64,000 bases of DNA, from NCBI GenBank assembly GCA_964600075.1, contig CAZRIE010000012.1:1-64000 (forward strand), in the 5' to 3' direction. This document shows, one piece after another, positions 9,161-17,269 of the stretch. The translations under genes were made by a program, and so were the position numbers. The notes under the pieces are model-generated. The model did not search any database. It had not been told where the DNA came from and saw only the letters and a program-made list of their open reading frames with translations. How positions within the stretch are numbered: position 1 is the stretch's first letter; each line of letters opens with the position of its first letter. This DNA comes from CAZRIE01 sp964600075 (GTDB lineage: Bacteria > Bacteroidota > Bacteroidia > Flavobacteriales > Flavobacteriaceae).

Positions 9161-9700
9161 ATGAAAAACTTTATTGCGTTACTTAGGGGTGTCAATGTAA
9201 GCGGACAGAAGGCAATGCCCATGGCCGAGCTTAGGGCTTTGCTTGAAAAATTAAAGTTTCAAAATGTGATGACCTATATCCAAAGTGGTAACATCGCCTT
9301 TGGCGCTACTGAAACGGATAAGGGTATTTTAGAGAAAAGAATCAAAACCGGTATTCAAGACGTATTTGGTTTTGACGTTCCGGTGCTGGTAAAATCTAAA
9401 AGAGATTTTGAAAGCATATTGGAACAAAACCCATATACTGATTCGGAAGCTCTCGAACGCAAGGAAGTCTATTTTGTTTTACTAAAAAATACCCCTCGAG
9501 GAGAACTAGTTGATGCGTTTCAGCAGCTAACCTTCGAAAACGAACATTTTTTTATAACTAAAGACTGTGTCTATCTTCTTTGCCAAAATGGTTATGGTAA
9601 AGCCAAACTCAATAACAACCTTATTGAAAGAAAACTAATGGTTGAGGCAACCACACGCAATTATAGAACGATGATGAAGTTGCTGGAAATATCAAAATAA
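9161..9700 (+). CDS. DUF1697 family protein
   Basis: A 179-residue protein recognised by its N-terminus, NFIALLRGVNVSGQKAMPMA, and by FQNVMTYIQSGNIAF, the conserved start of DUF1697 proteins. The family has no established biochemical function. The ATG at 9161 is chosen rather than an in-frame ATG 48 bp upstream because the upstream codons would overlap the flavoprotein gene and lie outside the family alignment. It begins 2 bp after the flavoprotein stop, so it is the last gene of this run. An imperfect hairpin follows it. Confidence 0.88.
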   Translation: MKNFIALLRGVNVSGQKAMPMAELRALLEKLKFQNVMTYIQSGNIAFGATETDKGILEKRIKTGIQDVFGFDVPVLVKSKRDFESILEQNPYTDSEALERKEVYFVLLKNTPRGELVDAFQQLTFENEHFFITKDCVYLLCQNGYGKAKLNNNLIERKLMVEATTRNYRTMMKLLEISK

Positions 9701-9702
9701 TA

Positions 9703-9743
9703 GTTTCGAGTTTCAAGTCGGTATCGAACCTGAAACAAGAAAC
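9703..9743. terminator. Imperfect hairpin between convergent genes
   Basis: Arms 9703-9715 and 9731-9743 pair at 11 of 13 positions (GTTTC..GTTTCA with TGAAAC..GAAAC) around a 15-nt loop. It lies in the 52-bp gap between the convergent DUF1697 and tspO genes, where a bidirectional terminator would be expected. No strong T-run is present, so the call is tentative. Confidence 0.4.
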
Positions 9744-9752
9744 CCCTTAAAC

Positions 9753-10226
9753 CTAATTCATCTCCCATATTTTATAATTCAGCGCCGTCGCAAAACATAC
9801 CCATAAAAGATAGGGCAACAACAAGAGGGCGGCGACCTTGCTGACCACCTTGAACCAATGGATAGTTAGTACAAGCAGAATCAGCAAAGAAATAATGACT
9901 ATAAGAGCCCAAAAGGGTTCTTTGAGGCCAAAGAAAACAATGCTCCAGGCCGCATTTAGAAGCAATTGAAACCCAAAATGGTACAAGGCCGTCTTGACCA
10001 ATAAATGATGTAGCCCTTTGCCCCAGACAATGCCGGCGGCAATACCCATCAGAATGTAAAGAAGAGCCCAGACTGGTGCGAAAATCCAGTTGGGTGGGTT
10101 GAAGCTAGGTTTATTAAGGGTAAGGTACCAGTCGTTTACCGAACTTTGAGTGGCAAAACTTGTTAGAAAACCGATAACTACACAAATGCAGACCGCATAG
10201 GCAATATATTTAAGTTTTTTTTTCAA
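9753..10226 (-). CDS. TspO/MBR family membrane protein
   Basis: A 157-residue tryptophan-rich inner-membrane protein with five predicted helices, the standard TspO topology; relatives bind porphyrins. Family signatures include WYLTLNKPSFNPPNWIFAPV near residues 33-52, the NAAWSIVFFG segment in the middle, and PYLLWVCFATALNYKIW at the C-terminus. It is divergent from the mevalonate decarboxylase gene, with about 96 bp between starts, and convergent with the DUF1697 gene. The ligand and physiological role in flavobacteria are not known from this context. Confidence 0.93.
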   Translation of the reverse strand: MKKKLKYIAYAVCICVVIGFLTSFATQSSVNDWYLTLNKPSFNPPNWIFAPVWALLYILMGIAAGIVWGKGLHHLLVKTALYHFGFQLLLNAAWSIVFFGLKEPFWALIVIISLLILLVLTIHWFKVVSKVAALLLLPYLLWVCFATALNYKIWEMN

Positions 10227-10296
10227 TTTGGCTGGTGTATTTCTTCCTAAAATAGTGATTTATTTGATCGGAGCGTATCACAATCTGCTTAAAAAC

Positions 10297-10304
10297 TATC
10301 TTTG
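10297..10304 (+). promoter_or_regulatory. TAnnTTTG promoter element before mvaD
   Basis: TATCTTTG matches the Bacteroidota -7 consensus and lies 19 bp before the chosen mvaD start at 10323. It overlaps an earlier in-frame ATG at 10302, which argues against that upstream start. No convincing -33 TTTG was found at the usual spacing. Confidence 0.6.
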
Positions 10305-10322
10305 CACAAAATAGATTTTGCA

Positions 10323-11405
10323 ATGACCGAAAAAGACTTTATTCCTTCATCATACGCTGAACTTAAAGCTTCCGGAAAAACGACATGGAAATCGCCCAGC
10401 AATATTGCATTGGTCAAGTATTGGGGGAAAAGAGAAAATCAAGTTCCGGCTAATCCTTCTGTAAGTTTCACATTAGACGTATGCACTACGACCACTTCAC
10501 TTTCCTATGCAAAACTGGAAAAAAAGGCACATGATTTTTCATTCGAATTGTTTTTTGAAGGAGAGATTAAGGAAGGTTTTCGGCCCAAGGTCGAGACCTT
10601 TTTTAAACGTATCGAAAAGTATATTCCCTTTTTAAAGAGCTATCATTTTATTATTGAGACTTCCAATTCGTTTCCCCATAGCAGTGGCATAGCGTCTTCG
10701 GCTAGCGGCATGTCGGCAATTGCCCTTTGTTTGATGGATTTGGAAAAGGAGCTTATCCCAGAAATGGATACTATGTTTTTCAAAAAGAAGGCGTCTTTTT
10801 TGGCCCGTCTTGGTTCAGGTAGTGCCTGCCGCAGTATTGAGGGCGATATAGCGCAATGGGGCCATCATGAAAATACTCCGGGCAGTTCTAATCTTTACGC
10901 AATTAAGTACCCTTATAAAGTACATAATGTATTTAAAAACTACCAAGATACCATCCTGCTAGTCGACAAGGGTCAAAAGCAGGTGAGCAGTACTATTGGT
11001 CACGATTTAATGTACAATCATCCGTTCGCAAATCAGCGATTCGATCAGGCGCATGAAAATCTGACAAAACTTAAAACGATTTTTACCGGAGGAAATTTAA
11101 ACGAATTTGTGAAAATCGTCGAAAGTGAGGCATTGACCTTGCACGCTATGATGATGACCAGTCAGCCTTATTTTATATTGATGAAACCGAATACGCTTGA
11201 AATCATAAATAAAATATGGGCTTTTCGAAAAATTTCAAAGACCAATGTTTGCTTTACCCTAGATGCCGGTGCAAATGTTCATGTGCTTTATCCCGAGAAC
11301 GAAAAGGATGAGGTTTATAAATTCATCAAAACCGAACTGCTTGGGTATTGTGAAAACGGACAACATATCTGCGACCAATTAGGTATTGGGGCGAAGAAAC
11401 GCTGA
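10323..11405 (+). CDS. mvaD: Diphosphomevalonate decarboxylase
   Basis: Makes isopentenyl diphosphate from mevalonate diphosphate in an ATP-dependent step of the mevalonate pathway. The protein has 360 residues from the ATG at 10323, chosen because an upstream ATG at 10302 falls inside the promoter element. Family motifs are IALVKYWGKRENQVPANPSVS near the N-terminus and the GHMP ATP-binding loop PHSSGIASSASGMSAIA. A conserved Asp near the C-terminal end (CFTLDAGANVHVL) matches the catalytic region. A mevalonate kinase-like gene and a UbiA prenyltransferase follow, consistent with isoprenoid synthesis via mevalonate. Confidence 0.94.
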   Translation: MTEKDFIPSSYAELKASGKTTWKSPSNIALVKYWGKRENQVPANPSVSFTLDVCTTTTSLSYAKLEKKAHDFSFELFFEGEIKEGFRPKVETFFKRIEKYIPFLKSYHFIIETSNSFPHSSGIASSASGMSAIALCLMDLEKELIPEMDTMFFKKKASFLARLGSGSACRSIEGDIAQWGHHENTPGSSNLYAIKYPYKVHNVFKNYQDTILLVDKGQKQVSSTIGHDLMYNHPFANQRFDQAHENLTKLKTIFTGGNLNEFVKIVESEALTLHAMMMTSQPYFILMKPNTLEIINKIWAFRKISKTNVCFTLDAGANVHVLYPENEKDEVYKFIKTELLGYCENGQHICDQLGIGAKKR

Positions 11406-11464
11406 TACATGGCTTATTGGCGGTGGTACAGACCACATAGTCGTTTTTTCAAATCAAAAATTCG

Positions 11465-11472
11465 TATCTTTG
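11465..11472 (+). promoter_or_regulatory. TAnnTTTG promoter element before the mevalonate kinase-like gene
   Basis: TATCTTTG lies 26 bp upstream of the ATG at 11498, at the expected distance for a short leader. It suggests the kinase gene has its own promoter in addition to read-through from mvaD. Confidence 0.6.
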
Positions 11473-11497
11473 CAATGTAAAATAATGCAATTACCAT

Positions 11498-12436
11498 ATG
11501 AAAGGACCCTTGTTTTATTCGAAAATTCTTCTTTTCGGAGAATACGGAATCATCAAAGATTCCAAAGGACTCTCCATTCCATATAACTTTTTTAAGGGTG
11601 CTTTGAAGACCGATGAAAATCCATCTGAATCGGCCAAAAAATCGAATCAAAGCTTAAGGGAATTCGAAGGATATCTAGAGATGTTACAAAAGAACAGCCC
11701 TAAACTCGTTTCTTTTGATTTCGATACTTTAAAGACCGATATTGCCTCGGGCATGTATTTTGACAGTTCCATTCCGCAGGGTTATGGTGTTGGTAGTAGC
11801 GGTGCACTCGTCGCCGCTATCTATGACAAATACGCCCATGATAAAGTAACGGTGCTCGAAAATCTGACCCGTGAAAAATTACTCAAATTAAAACTTATTT
11901 TTGGTAAAATGGAATCTTTTTTCCATGGCAAATCATCTGGTTTAGATCCATTGAACAGCTATTTAAGCCTTCCGATCCTTATTAATTCAAAAAACAATAT
12001 CGAATCTACGAGTATTCCGTCCCAGAACACCGAAGGCAAGGGTGCGGTATTCTTGCTAGACAGTGGTTCGACCGGCGAAACCGCGCCGATGGTACAGCTT
12101 TTTATGGAAAAAATGAAGCAAGAAGGTTTCCGGAATATGTTGAAGAACCAGTTTATCAAACATACTGATGCCTGTGTCGAAGATTTTGTGAACGGAGACG
12201 TAAAATCACTTTTCGGAAATTTGAAACAACTTTCGCATGTGGTGCTCGATAATTTCAAGCCGATGATTCCTGCAAAATTCCATGAACTTTGGAAACGAGG
12301 AATAGATACCAACGAGTACTATCTAAAACTCTGTGGTTCTGGTGGGGGCGGTTATATTCTGGGCTTTACCCAAGATTTTGAAAAGGCCCAAAATGCTTTG
12401 AACGGCTACAAGTTAGAAGTCGTTTATAACTTCTAG
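11498..12436 (+). CDS. GHMP kinase, mevalonate kinase-like
   Basis: Phosphorylates mevalonate (or a closely related intermediate) with ATP in the cytoplasm. The protein has 312 residues. GHMP motif 1 is KILLFGEYGII at the N-terminus, motif 2 is PQGYGVGSSGALVAAIYD (residues about 92-109) with the glycine/serine ATP loop, and motif 3 is LCGSGGGGYILGF near the C-terminus. The neighbours mvaD and a UbiA-type prenyltransferase fix it in the mevalonate route. A phosphomevalonate kinase role cannot be excluded because flavobacterial GHMP kinases are divergent. Confidence 0.87.
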   Translation: MKGPLFYSKILLFGEYGIIKDSKGLSIPYNFFKGALKTDENPSESAKKSNQSLREFEGYLEMLQKNSPKLVSFDFDTLKTDIASGMYFDSSIPQGYGVGSSGALVAAIYDKYAHDKVTVLENLTREKLLKLKLIFGKMESFFHGKSSGLDPLNSYLSLPILINSKNNIESTSIPSQNTEGKGAVFLLDSGSTGETAPMVQLFMEKMKQEGFRNMLKNQFIKHTDACVEDFVNGDVKSLFGNLKQLSHVVLDNFKPMIPAKFHELWKRGIDTNEYYLKLCGSGGGGYILGFTQDFEKAQNALNGYKLEVVYNF

Positions 12437-12452
12437 TACAATTTTCTAAAAC

Positions 12453-13358
12453 ATGTTGAGCAGAAAAAACAAACTCTTGCTTTTAAAGTTATTGAGTCTG
12501 TTTTCTGTGGTGCGAGGCTATAATATTTTAATGGTTGCCTTGGCGCAGTATTTGGCTTCCATTTACATATTGTCCCCTAATTTTCCGTTACGTAAAGTAA
12601 TCCTAGATCTCAATCTTTTTTTGATTGTAGTGGCCTCGGGTCTTGTTATCGCAAGTGGCTATATCATCAATAATTTTTACGATGCCGAGAAAGACTTGAT
12701 CAATAAACCTAGAAAGAGTATGTTAGATCGATTGGTTAGTCAACGTTTTAAACTGACCACCTATTTTATGCTCAATTTTTTGGCAGTCTTTGCGGCCAGC
12801 TACGTTTCTTTTAAAGCGGTGCTTTTTTTTTCGGCCTATATTTTTGGTATTTGGTTTTATTCGCACAAGTTGAAGAAAGTACCTTTTGTGGGCAATTTCG
12901 TTTCCGCTACTTTGGCGATTGCCCCTTTCTTTGCGGTGTTCGTTTACTATAAAAATTTCGAGACGGTAATTTTCGTACATGCGATTTTTCTTTTCCTGTT
13001 GATATTGGCCAGAGAAATGATAAAGGACTTGGAAAATATTGCCGGTGATATGGCACAGAACTACAAGACTGTTCCTGTATTGTATGGTGCGCGATTTTCT
13101 AAAATTTGTATTTGTATTCTAGTGTTGTTGACCTTGATTCCTGCTTTACTATTGATCAACTATTTTGATGTAGGTTATATGTATATTTATTTTTTAGGAT
13201 GCATCGTATTGCTTCTTTTGTTTACCATAATGCTATGGAAATCGAGAACCAAACTACATTACGTAGGGCTTCATAACATTATCAAACTCATCATTGTTAT
13301 AGGTGTTTTCAGTATTTTGTTAATCGATGTTGACCTTGTTCTCAACCGTATACTATGA
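12453..13358 (+). CDS. UbiA-family prenyltransferase, geranylgeranylglycerol-phosphate geranylgeranyltransferase-like
   Basis: A 301-residue polytopic membrane enzyme that transfers a prenyl group. The first Asp-rich motif is NNFYDAEKDLINKPRK (residues about 72-87) and the second is REMIKDLENIAGDMAQNYKT (about 187-206); both bind the magnesium-diphosphate of the prenyl donor. Eight or nine hydrophobic helices surround them. Flavobacterial homologues beside mevalonate genes are usually annotated as archaeal-type geranylgeranylglycerol-phosphate geranylgeranyltransferases; the true acceptor is unproven. Its TGA stop overlaps the start of the decayed nitrilase gene in an ATGA, so the two were once coupled. 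Confidence 0.85.
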   Translation: MLSRKNKLLLLKLLSLFSVVRGYNILMVALAQYLASIYILSPNFPLRKVILDLNLFLIVVASGLVIASGYIINNFYDAEKDLINKPRKSMLDRLVSQRFKLTTYFMLNFLAVFAASYVSFKAVLFFSAYIFGIWFYSHKLKKVPFVGNFVSATLAIAPFFAVFVYYKNFETVIFVHAIFLFLLILAREMIKDLENIAGDMAQNYKTVPVLYGARFSKICICILVLLTLIPALLLINYFDVGYMYIYFLGCIVLLLLFTIMLWKSRTKLHYVGLHNIIKLIIVIGVFSILLIDVDLVLNRIL

Positions 13359-14307
13359 GCAAAAGCATGTTAAAAGTAGCCATAGCACAAATATCCCCGA
13401 TTTGGTCGAATAAGATTTCCACCCTAAAAAAATTGAAAATACAATTTGGAAAGCTGCCAATAAAAAAGTGGAACTCATCGTTTTTGGGGAAGCATTCTTG
13501 CCTAGTTACACTTTTTGGTTAGCATTGACCGATGGTGCCGCATGGGATTCAAAAGTAAATAAGGAGATTCATGCCCATTATGTACGAAATGCAGTTCAAA
13601 TCGAAGTTGGGGAATTGCTACGTGTTCAAGAACTTGCCAAAAAGCACAACATAGCTATATATTTGGGTATTATCGAACGCGCTAAGAATAGGGGAGAGCA
13701 CAGTCTCTATTGTTCTTTGGTCCATATTAATACGAATGGAGAAATCAAATCGGTACATCGAAAACTACAACCGACCTACGATGAGCGTCTGACCTGGGCG
13801 CCAGGCGACGGAAACGGATTACAAGTGCACCCGCTGAAAGAATTTACCGTTGGCGGACTCAATTGTTGGGAAAATTGGATGCCTTTACCATGAACAGCAC
13901 TCTACGGTCAAGGTGAAAATTCAAACATCGCGGTTTGGCCCGGAAGCGATCATAACACTAAAAATATAACCCGGTTCATAGCTCGTGAATCGTGAAGTTT
14001 TTTGACTTCAGTCTCTTCGCTGATGAAAAAGGAAGACTTTCCGAATACCCCCCCCCACATTGATAAAATACTTGAATAGGCACCCAAGGTATTGGCCAAA
14101 GGTGGATCTTGAATTGCAGGTTCCGATGGGGAATGGATTATTGAACCTGTTCTACATAAAGAAGGTCTTATTTATAACACTTTAGATTTCAATCGCGTCT
14201 ACGAAGAACGTCAGAACTTTGATCCAGTTGGGCATTACTCACGCCCTGATGTTATTAAGTTGACAATAAATCGGGTAAGGCAGTCTAGCGTGGAGTTTGA
14301 GGATTGA
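13355..14307 (+). pseudogene. Decayed nitrilase (carbon-nitrogen hydrolase)
   Basis: The original gene starts at ATG 13355, inside the UbiA stop, with LKVAIAQISPIWSNKISTL. One base is missing in an A-run near 13425-13431, which shifts the frame. In the frame from 13468 the remainder reads continuously to TGA 14305-14307 with four in-frame stops: TGA 13891, TGA 13993, TAG 14077 and TGA 14110. Catalytic Glu (FGEAFLP), Lys (HRKLQPT) and Cys (NCWENWMPL) are all retained, as are later family blocks such as IAGSDGEWIIEPV and NFDPVGHYSRPDV. The stops at 13891 and 13993 look like CGA to TGA, and the one at 14110 sits at the usual Cys of a GGSCIAG motif. Multiple lesions make a sequencing error alone unlikely. 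Confidence 0.88.
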
Positions 14308-14320
14308 ATTGTTTCTTAGC

Positions 14321-14523
14321 TTATTCCAGTTGAATATTCGGTGCGTACTTCAGGTTATTGTCCTCGGTATCGGTTTTATGAAATGATATTTTTAAGGCAC
14401 TATGATGATTTTTTTTTAGTTGGTAAAGCGCTACCGCCATTTTCCACCCGTACTGAATTTATTTCAGTATGCTTTTACTAGTTTCATCAAGTAATCTTTT
14501 ATGAAACCGATTAACGGCTTCGA
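14321..14523 (-). pseudogene. Possible coding remnant of unknown origin
   Basis: On the minus strand a frame ending at TAA 14321-14323 reads 66 further codons upstream with only one internal stop (TAA 14459-14461). It contains a protein-like stretch, AIEAVNRFHKRLLDETSKS, before the stop and YGWKMAVALYQLKKNHHSAL after it. I do not recognise the family and there is no supporting start or promoter. It may be a relic, or chance. The gap 14308-14549 otherwise shows nothing recognisable. Confidence 0.2.
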
Positions 14524-14549
14524 TTGCCGCCACATCCAAAACCCTTTGC

Positions 14550-14557
14550 TACCTTTG
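14550..14557 (+). promoter_or_regulatory. TAnnTTTG promoter element before the pseudouridine synthase gene
   Basis: TACCTTTG, with a TTG at 14524-14526 about 23 bp upstream, matches the Bacteroidota promoter pattern and lies 17 bp before the ATG at 14575. Its position inside an upstream in-frame extension supports the later start. Confidence 0.6.
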
Positions 14558-14574
14558 CAAAAAATAGGGGTGAT

Positions 14575-15453
14575 ATGAGTAGATCGGAGTCTAGTAAAGG
14601 GAAGAAGTCATCAAGTAGAGCAAATTCCGATGGCGATCGAAGGGCATCGGGCAGAGAAGGCGGAACGTTTCGCAGAAATAGCAAATCTAAGGGAAATGCC
14701 CCAATAAAAAATAGTGGAAATACCCAAAAGTCAAGTGACCCCAATCTGATCCGGTTGAACAAATATGTAGCCAACTCAGGTGTTTGCTCGCGTCGTGAGG
14801 CCGATATCTATATTACTGCCGGTAATGTTACCGTGAACGGGAAGCCTATTACTGAAATGGGGTATAAGGTGAAATTGAGCGATGAGGTAAAATTCGACGG
14901 TCGTTTGCTGAATCCCATAAAAAGGGAATATGTGCTTTTAAACAAACCCAAAGATTTTACTACTGCCGGCCGTGACGAAAGGGGTAGGCGTACCGCTATA
15001 GGTCTGATATCAAAAGCCTCTAAGACCGAATTGAAACCTCTGGGTAAATTAGACAAGAATACCACCGGGCTTTTGTTGTTCACGAACGATGGTGAATTAA
15101 CCAAGCGTCTTAACAGCCCAAAAAACGGACTTCGTAAAATATTCCATATCGAGCTCAGCAAACCGCTTAGAAGTGCAGACCTTAAAAAAATTCAAGAAGG
15201 GTTGGTCGTTGACGAGAAGGTTGTTAAAGTGCAAGATGTCAGTTTTGTCGATAACGCGCCAAAAACCCAAGTGGGCATGGAAATCTTTAGTACCCGAAGC
15301 AATATTGTGGCGAATATCTTCAAGACGTTGGAATATGAAATCGTCAAACTCGACCGCGTCGTTTATGCAGGTCTTACCAAAAAAGACCTACCCCGTGGTC
15401 ATTGGCGCTACCTGACCGATCAGGAGGTGGTGAATTTGGGAATGATAAAGTGA
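14575..15453 (+). CDS. RsuA/RluB-family rRNA pseudouridine synthase
   Basis: Isomerises a specific uridine in rRNA; RluB acts on 23S rRNA. The protein has 292 residues. Residues 1-55 are a low-complexity, Ser/Lys/Arg-rich tail common in flavobacterial copies. An S4 RNA-binding domain follows (IRLNKYVANSGVCSRREAD), then the catalytic domain with YVLLNKPKDFTT and GKLDKNTTGLLLFTNDG, in which the Asp is the nucleophile. The ATG at 14575 is preferred because the longer alternative start (14524) lies upstream of the promoter. RluB versus RluF/RsuA cannot be settled without structure-guided alignment. Confidence 0.9.
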   Translation: MSRSESSKGKKSSSRANSDGDRRASGREGGTFRRNSKSKGNAPIKNSGNTQKSSDPNLIRLNKYVANSGVCSRREADIYITAGNVTVNGKPITEMGYKVKLSDEVKFDGRLLNPIKREYVLLNKPKDFTTAGRDERGRRTAIGLISKASKTELKPLGKLDKNTTGLLLFTNDGELTKRLNSPKNGLRKIFHIELSKPLRSADLKKIQEGLVVDEKVVKVQDVSFVDNAPKTQVGMEIFSTRSNIVANIFKTLEYEIVKLDRVVYAGLTKKDLPRGHWRYLTDQEVVNLGMIK

Positions 15454-15567
15454 TTTCGGTCATTCTAAGCGAAGCCGTTTACAAAGACGCAACTCATTGG
15501 TCCGTGTGTATTCCCCAAGAAAAAACATTTTAAAACCATTTTGTAATGGTAGATTAAACGGAAGTGC

Positions 15568-15584
15568 GATGAATTCAATTCATC
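15568..15584. repeat. Short perfect inverted repeat
   Basis: GATGAATT-C-AATTCATC is an 8+8 bp palindrome with one central base in the 209-bp gap 15454-15662 between convergent genes. It has no T-run. The same gap contains a partial copy (about 15459-15477) of a dispersed motif resembling the hairpin at 51656-51707. No gene is visible in the gap. Confidence 0.3.
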
Positions 15585-16035
15585 ATGTTATGCCTTTCTT
15601 TCTAAGAATTCGGTAAAGAAAACACCGCCAAGAATCGGCTCGGTTTCGGCATTTAGATATCTTTACTTCCGGTCATTGAGGAACAGGTTGGCTAAAACCA
15701 TCGCGATTTCGGTTTCTGACAGACCTGCAGGCATCTGCGAATGGTATAATATGCGGATTATATCTTCTTCGACAGCTAAAAAATGATTATTGGCGCTAAT
15801 TTGAGAACATCGAAAGCTATTCTCATCTTCACATTTATTGGAATGTCCAAAACCAAGGGCGTGGCCCAGTTCGTGTTTAAATAGCGCCTCTATCGGATTG
15901 GAAATCCATATACGGGTAGAGGTCAAAATAGAATTTGCCGATGGGGTCATCGCAAAGCCGTCGTAGTTGCGGCCTTTGATTTCTTCGTACATATCGGGCC
16001 AAAAATTCTCCACATCTTCTTTTGTGCCAAAAAAC

Positions 16036-16090
16036 AGGGTTGCATTGGCATCGAATGAATTTTCGACCAATGAGATACTAAAATCGCCAT
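16036..16090. repeat. Left copy of a 55-bp duplication at the assembly gap
   Basis: Identical base for base to 16191-16245 and ends exactly at the N block. This is the pattern left when two overlapping contigs are joined with a fixed-length gap rather than merged. Confidence 0.95.
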
Positions 16091-16190
16091 NNNNNNNNNN
16101 NNNNNNNNNNNNNNNNNNNNNNNNNNNNNNNNNNNNNNNNNNNNNNNNNNNNNNNNNNNNNNNNNNNNNNNNNNNNNNNNNNNNNNNNNN
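16091..16190. other. Assembly gap of 100 N
   Basis: Exactly 100 undefined bases, the conventional length for a gap of unknown size. The flanks overlap by 55 bp, so the real gap length is probably zero and the joined sequence should be 155 bp shorter. Confidence 0.97.
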
Positions 16191-16245
16191 AGGGTTGCAT
16201 TGGCATCGAATGAATTTTCGACCAATGAGATACTAAAATCGCCAT
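16191..16245. repeat. Right copy of a 55-bp duplication at the assembly gap
   Basis: Identical to 16036-16090 and begins exactly at the end of the N block. It encodes, on the minus strand, the same residues (DFSISLVENSFDANAT region) as the left copy. Confidence 0.95.
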
Positions 16246-16864
16246 CAACGGTCAGTGCATTATATTGTGCAATTACACTTTCTACGGTAGCCCTGAATTC
16301 TTCAGAAATGGCTCCATCGAGATACAGCTTCATGGCGCTTCCCCATTTTTGGCTGAGTTTCACGGAGCTATTGCTGGCTCCCTTCCAAAAAAGCAGGTGT
16401 TGAAAATAGGTGATAAGTTATTTTTGGTCTTCAGTTAATATAGAGGTTTCATCTACGTCTTGAACGGTTATGTTGATTTCTTTGTCAGTAATGGTTTTTC
16501 CATCGAAGGCAGAAATTATAAATTCTAGATTTTGGGCAGCTTCAAACTCGAGCTTAAGATTGGTGCCGACTTTTAGCTCACCTGTATTTTCATCTAGGGT
16601 AACGTCTCCATCAGATGCTATGGTATACGTGATTTCGTCGCCATCGACGTCGGAAGCCTTAATAAAGCCAATGGAGATACCTTCTTTTGAATGTTCTGCA
16701 ATCGAAAAGGCTTGCGAATTTATAATAGGAGCCTTGTTTGCAGTTGCATCAAGTAATTTTTGTTTGGGAGTTTCTTCGGAAAATTCGTCCACCGTTATGT
16801 CTTCCATGTCGGAACTACAGGCAATAACCAAACAAGATAAGACTGGGGTAATTATTTTTCTCAT

Positions 16865-17269
16865 GATTTGGGCGCAGTGAAATTTATAATTGTAGGTTGA
16901 CCAAAAATAGAAGTCGCATATAGAGGAGAAAAATTTTTGCTGTGAATGCTGCAATGATTGGTGTGAACCAACACGGATTAATGGTAGAATCTTTAAACAG
17001 CCCAGTTTTATAAAAGAAATTTCCTGGATTGATAAATAAACAGTTTTCAGAATTTAGAGTAAAGTTGGTACAATCAAAATTCTGATTTGTGTGATTTTTA
17101 ACCCTGCATTCAAATTGATAATAGCTGAATTTTAAGAAAGTTAATTTTCATCATTTGAAGTGCTAATGGACACCACATTTCAAAGAGGCTTTCCCTTTGG
17201 TATTATCAGAATGGAAAATTACATCAGGCGGTAGATTTGGAGAAGGCATTGTAATTTAAGTCTACCGCA
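16865..17269. other. Intergenic stretch with no recognisable gene
   Basis: A 405-bp AT-rich gap between two minus-strand genes. I see no convincing coding frame on either strand. An 8-bp inverted pair (GCGGTAGA at 17228-17235 and TCTACCGC at 17261-17268) lies just past the end of the EEP gene and might act as its terminator, but it lacks a T-run and has a 25-nt loop. Confidence 0.5.

Larger units (their letters stand above)
15663..16864 (-). pseudogene. Surface metzincin-like metalloprotease lipoprotein, split by a stop and an artificial assembly gap
   Basis: From ATG 16864 the protein begins MRKIITPVLSCLVIACSSD, a lipoprotein signal, followed by a cadherin-like beta-sandwich (KASDVDGDEITYTIASDG, ISAFDGKTITDKEI). 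TAA 16418-16420 interrupts it, but the same frame continues into FQHLLFWKGASNSSVKLSQK and a zinc-protease domain with HELGHALGFGHS (HExxHxxGxxH). The 100-N block at 16091-16190 is flanked by identical 55-bp copies. Removing 155 bp (N plus one copy) leaves 1047 bp, exactly 349 codons in one frame, whereas the assembly as given is out of frame. The stop could be a true nonsense mutation or a sequencing error. Protease substrate unknown. Confidence 0.8.

Noticed and set aside
17228..17268. Inverted pair GCGGTAGA/TCTACCGC as a terminator
   Set aside because: The stem is only 8 bp with a 25-nt loop and no T-run, so it is mentioned only in the gap entry.
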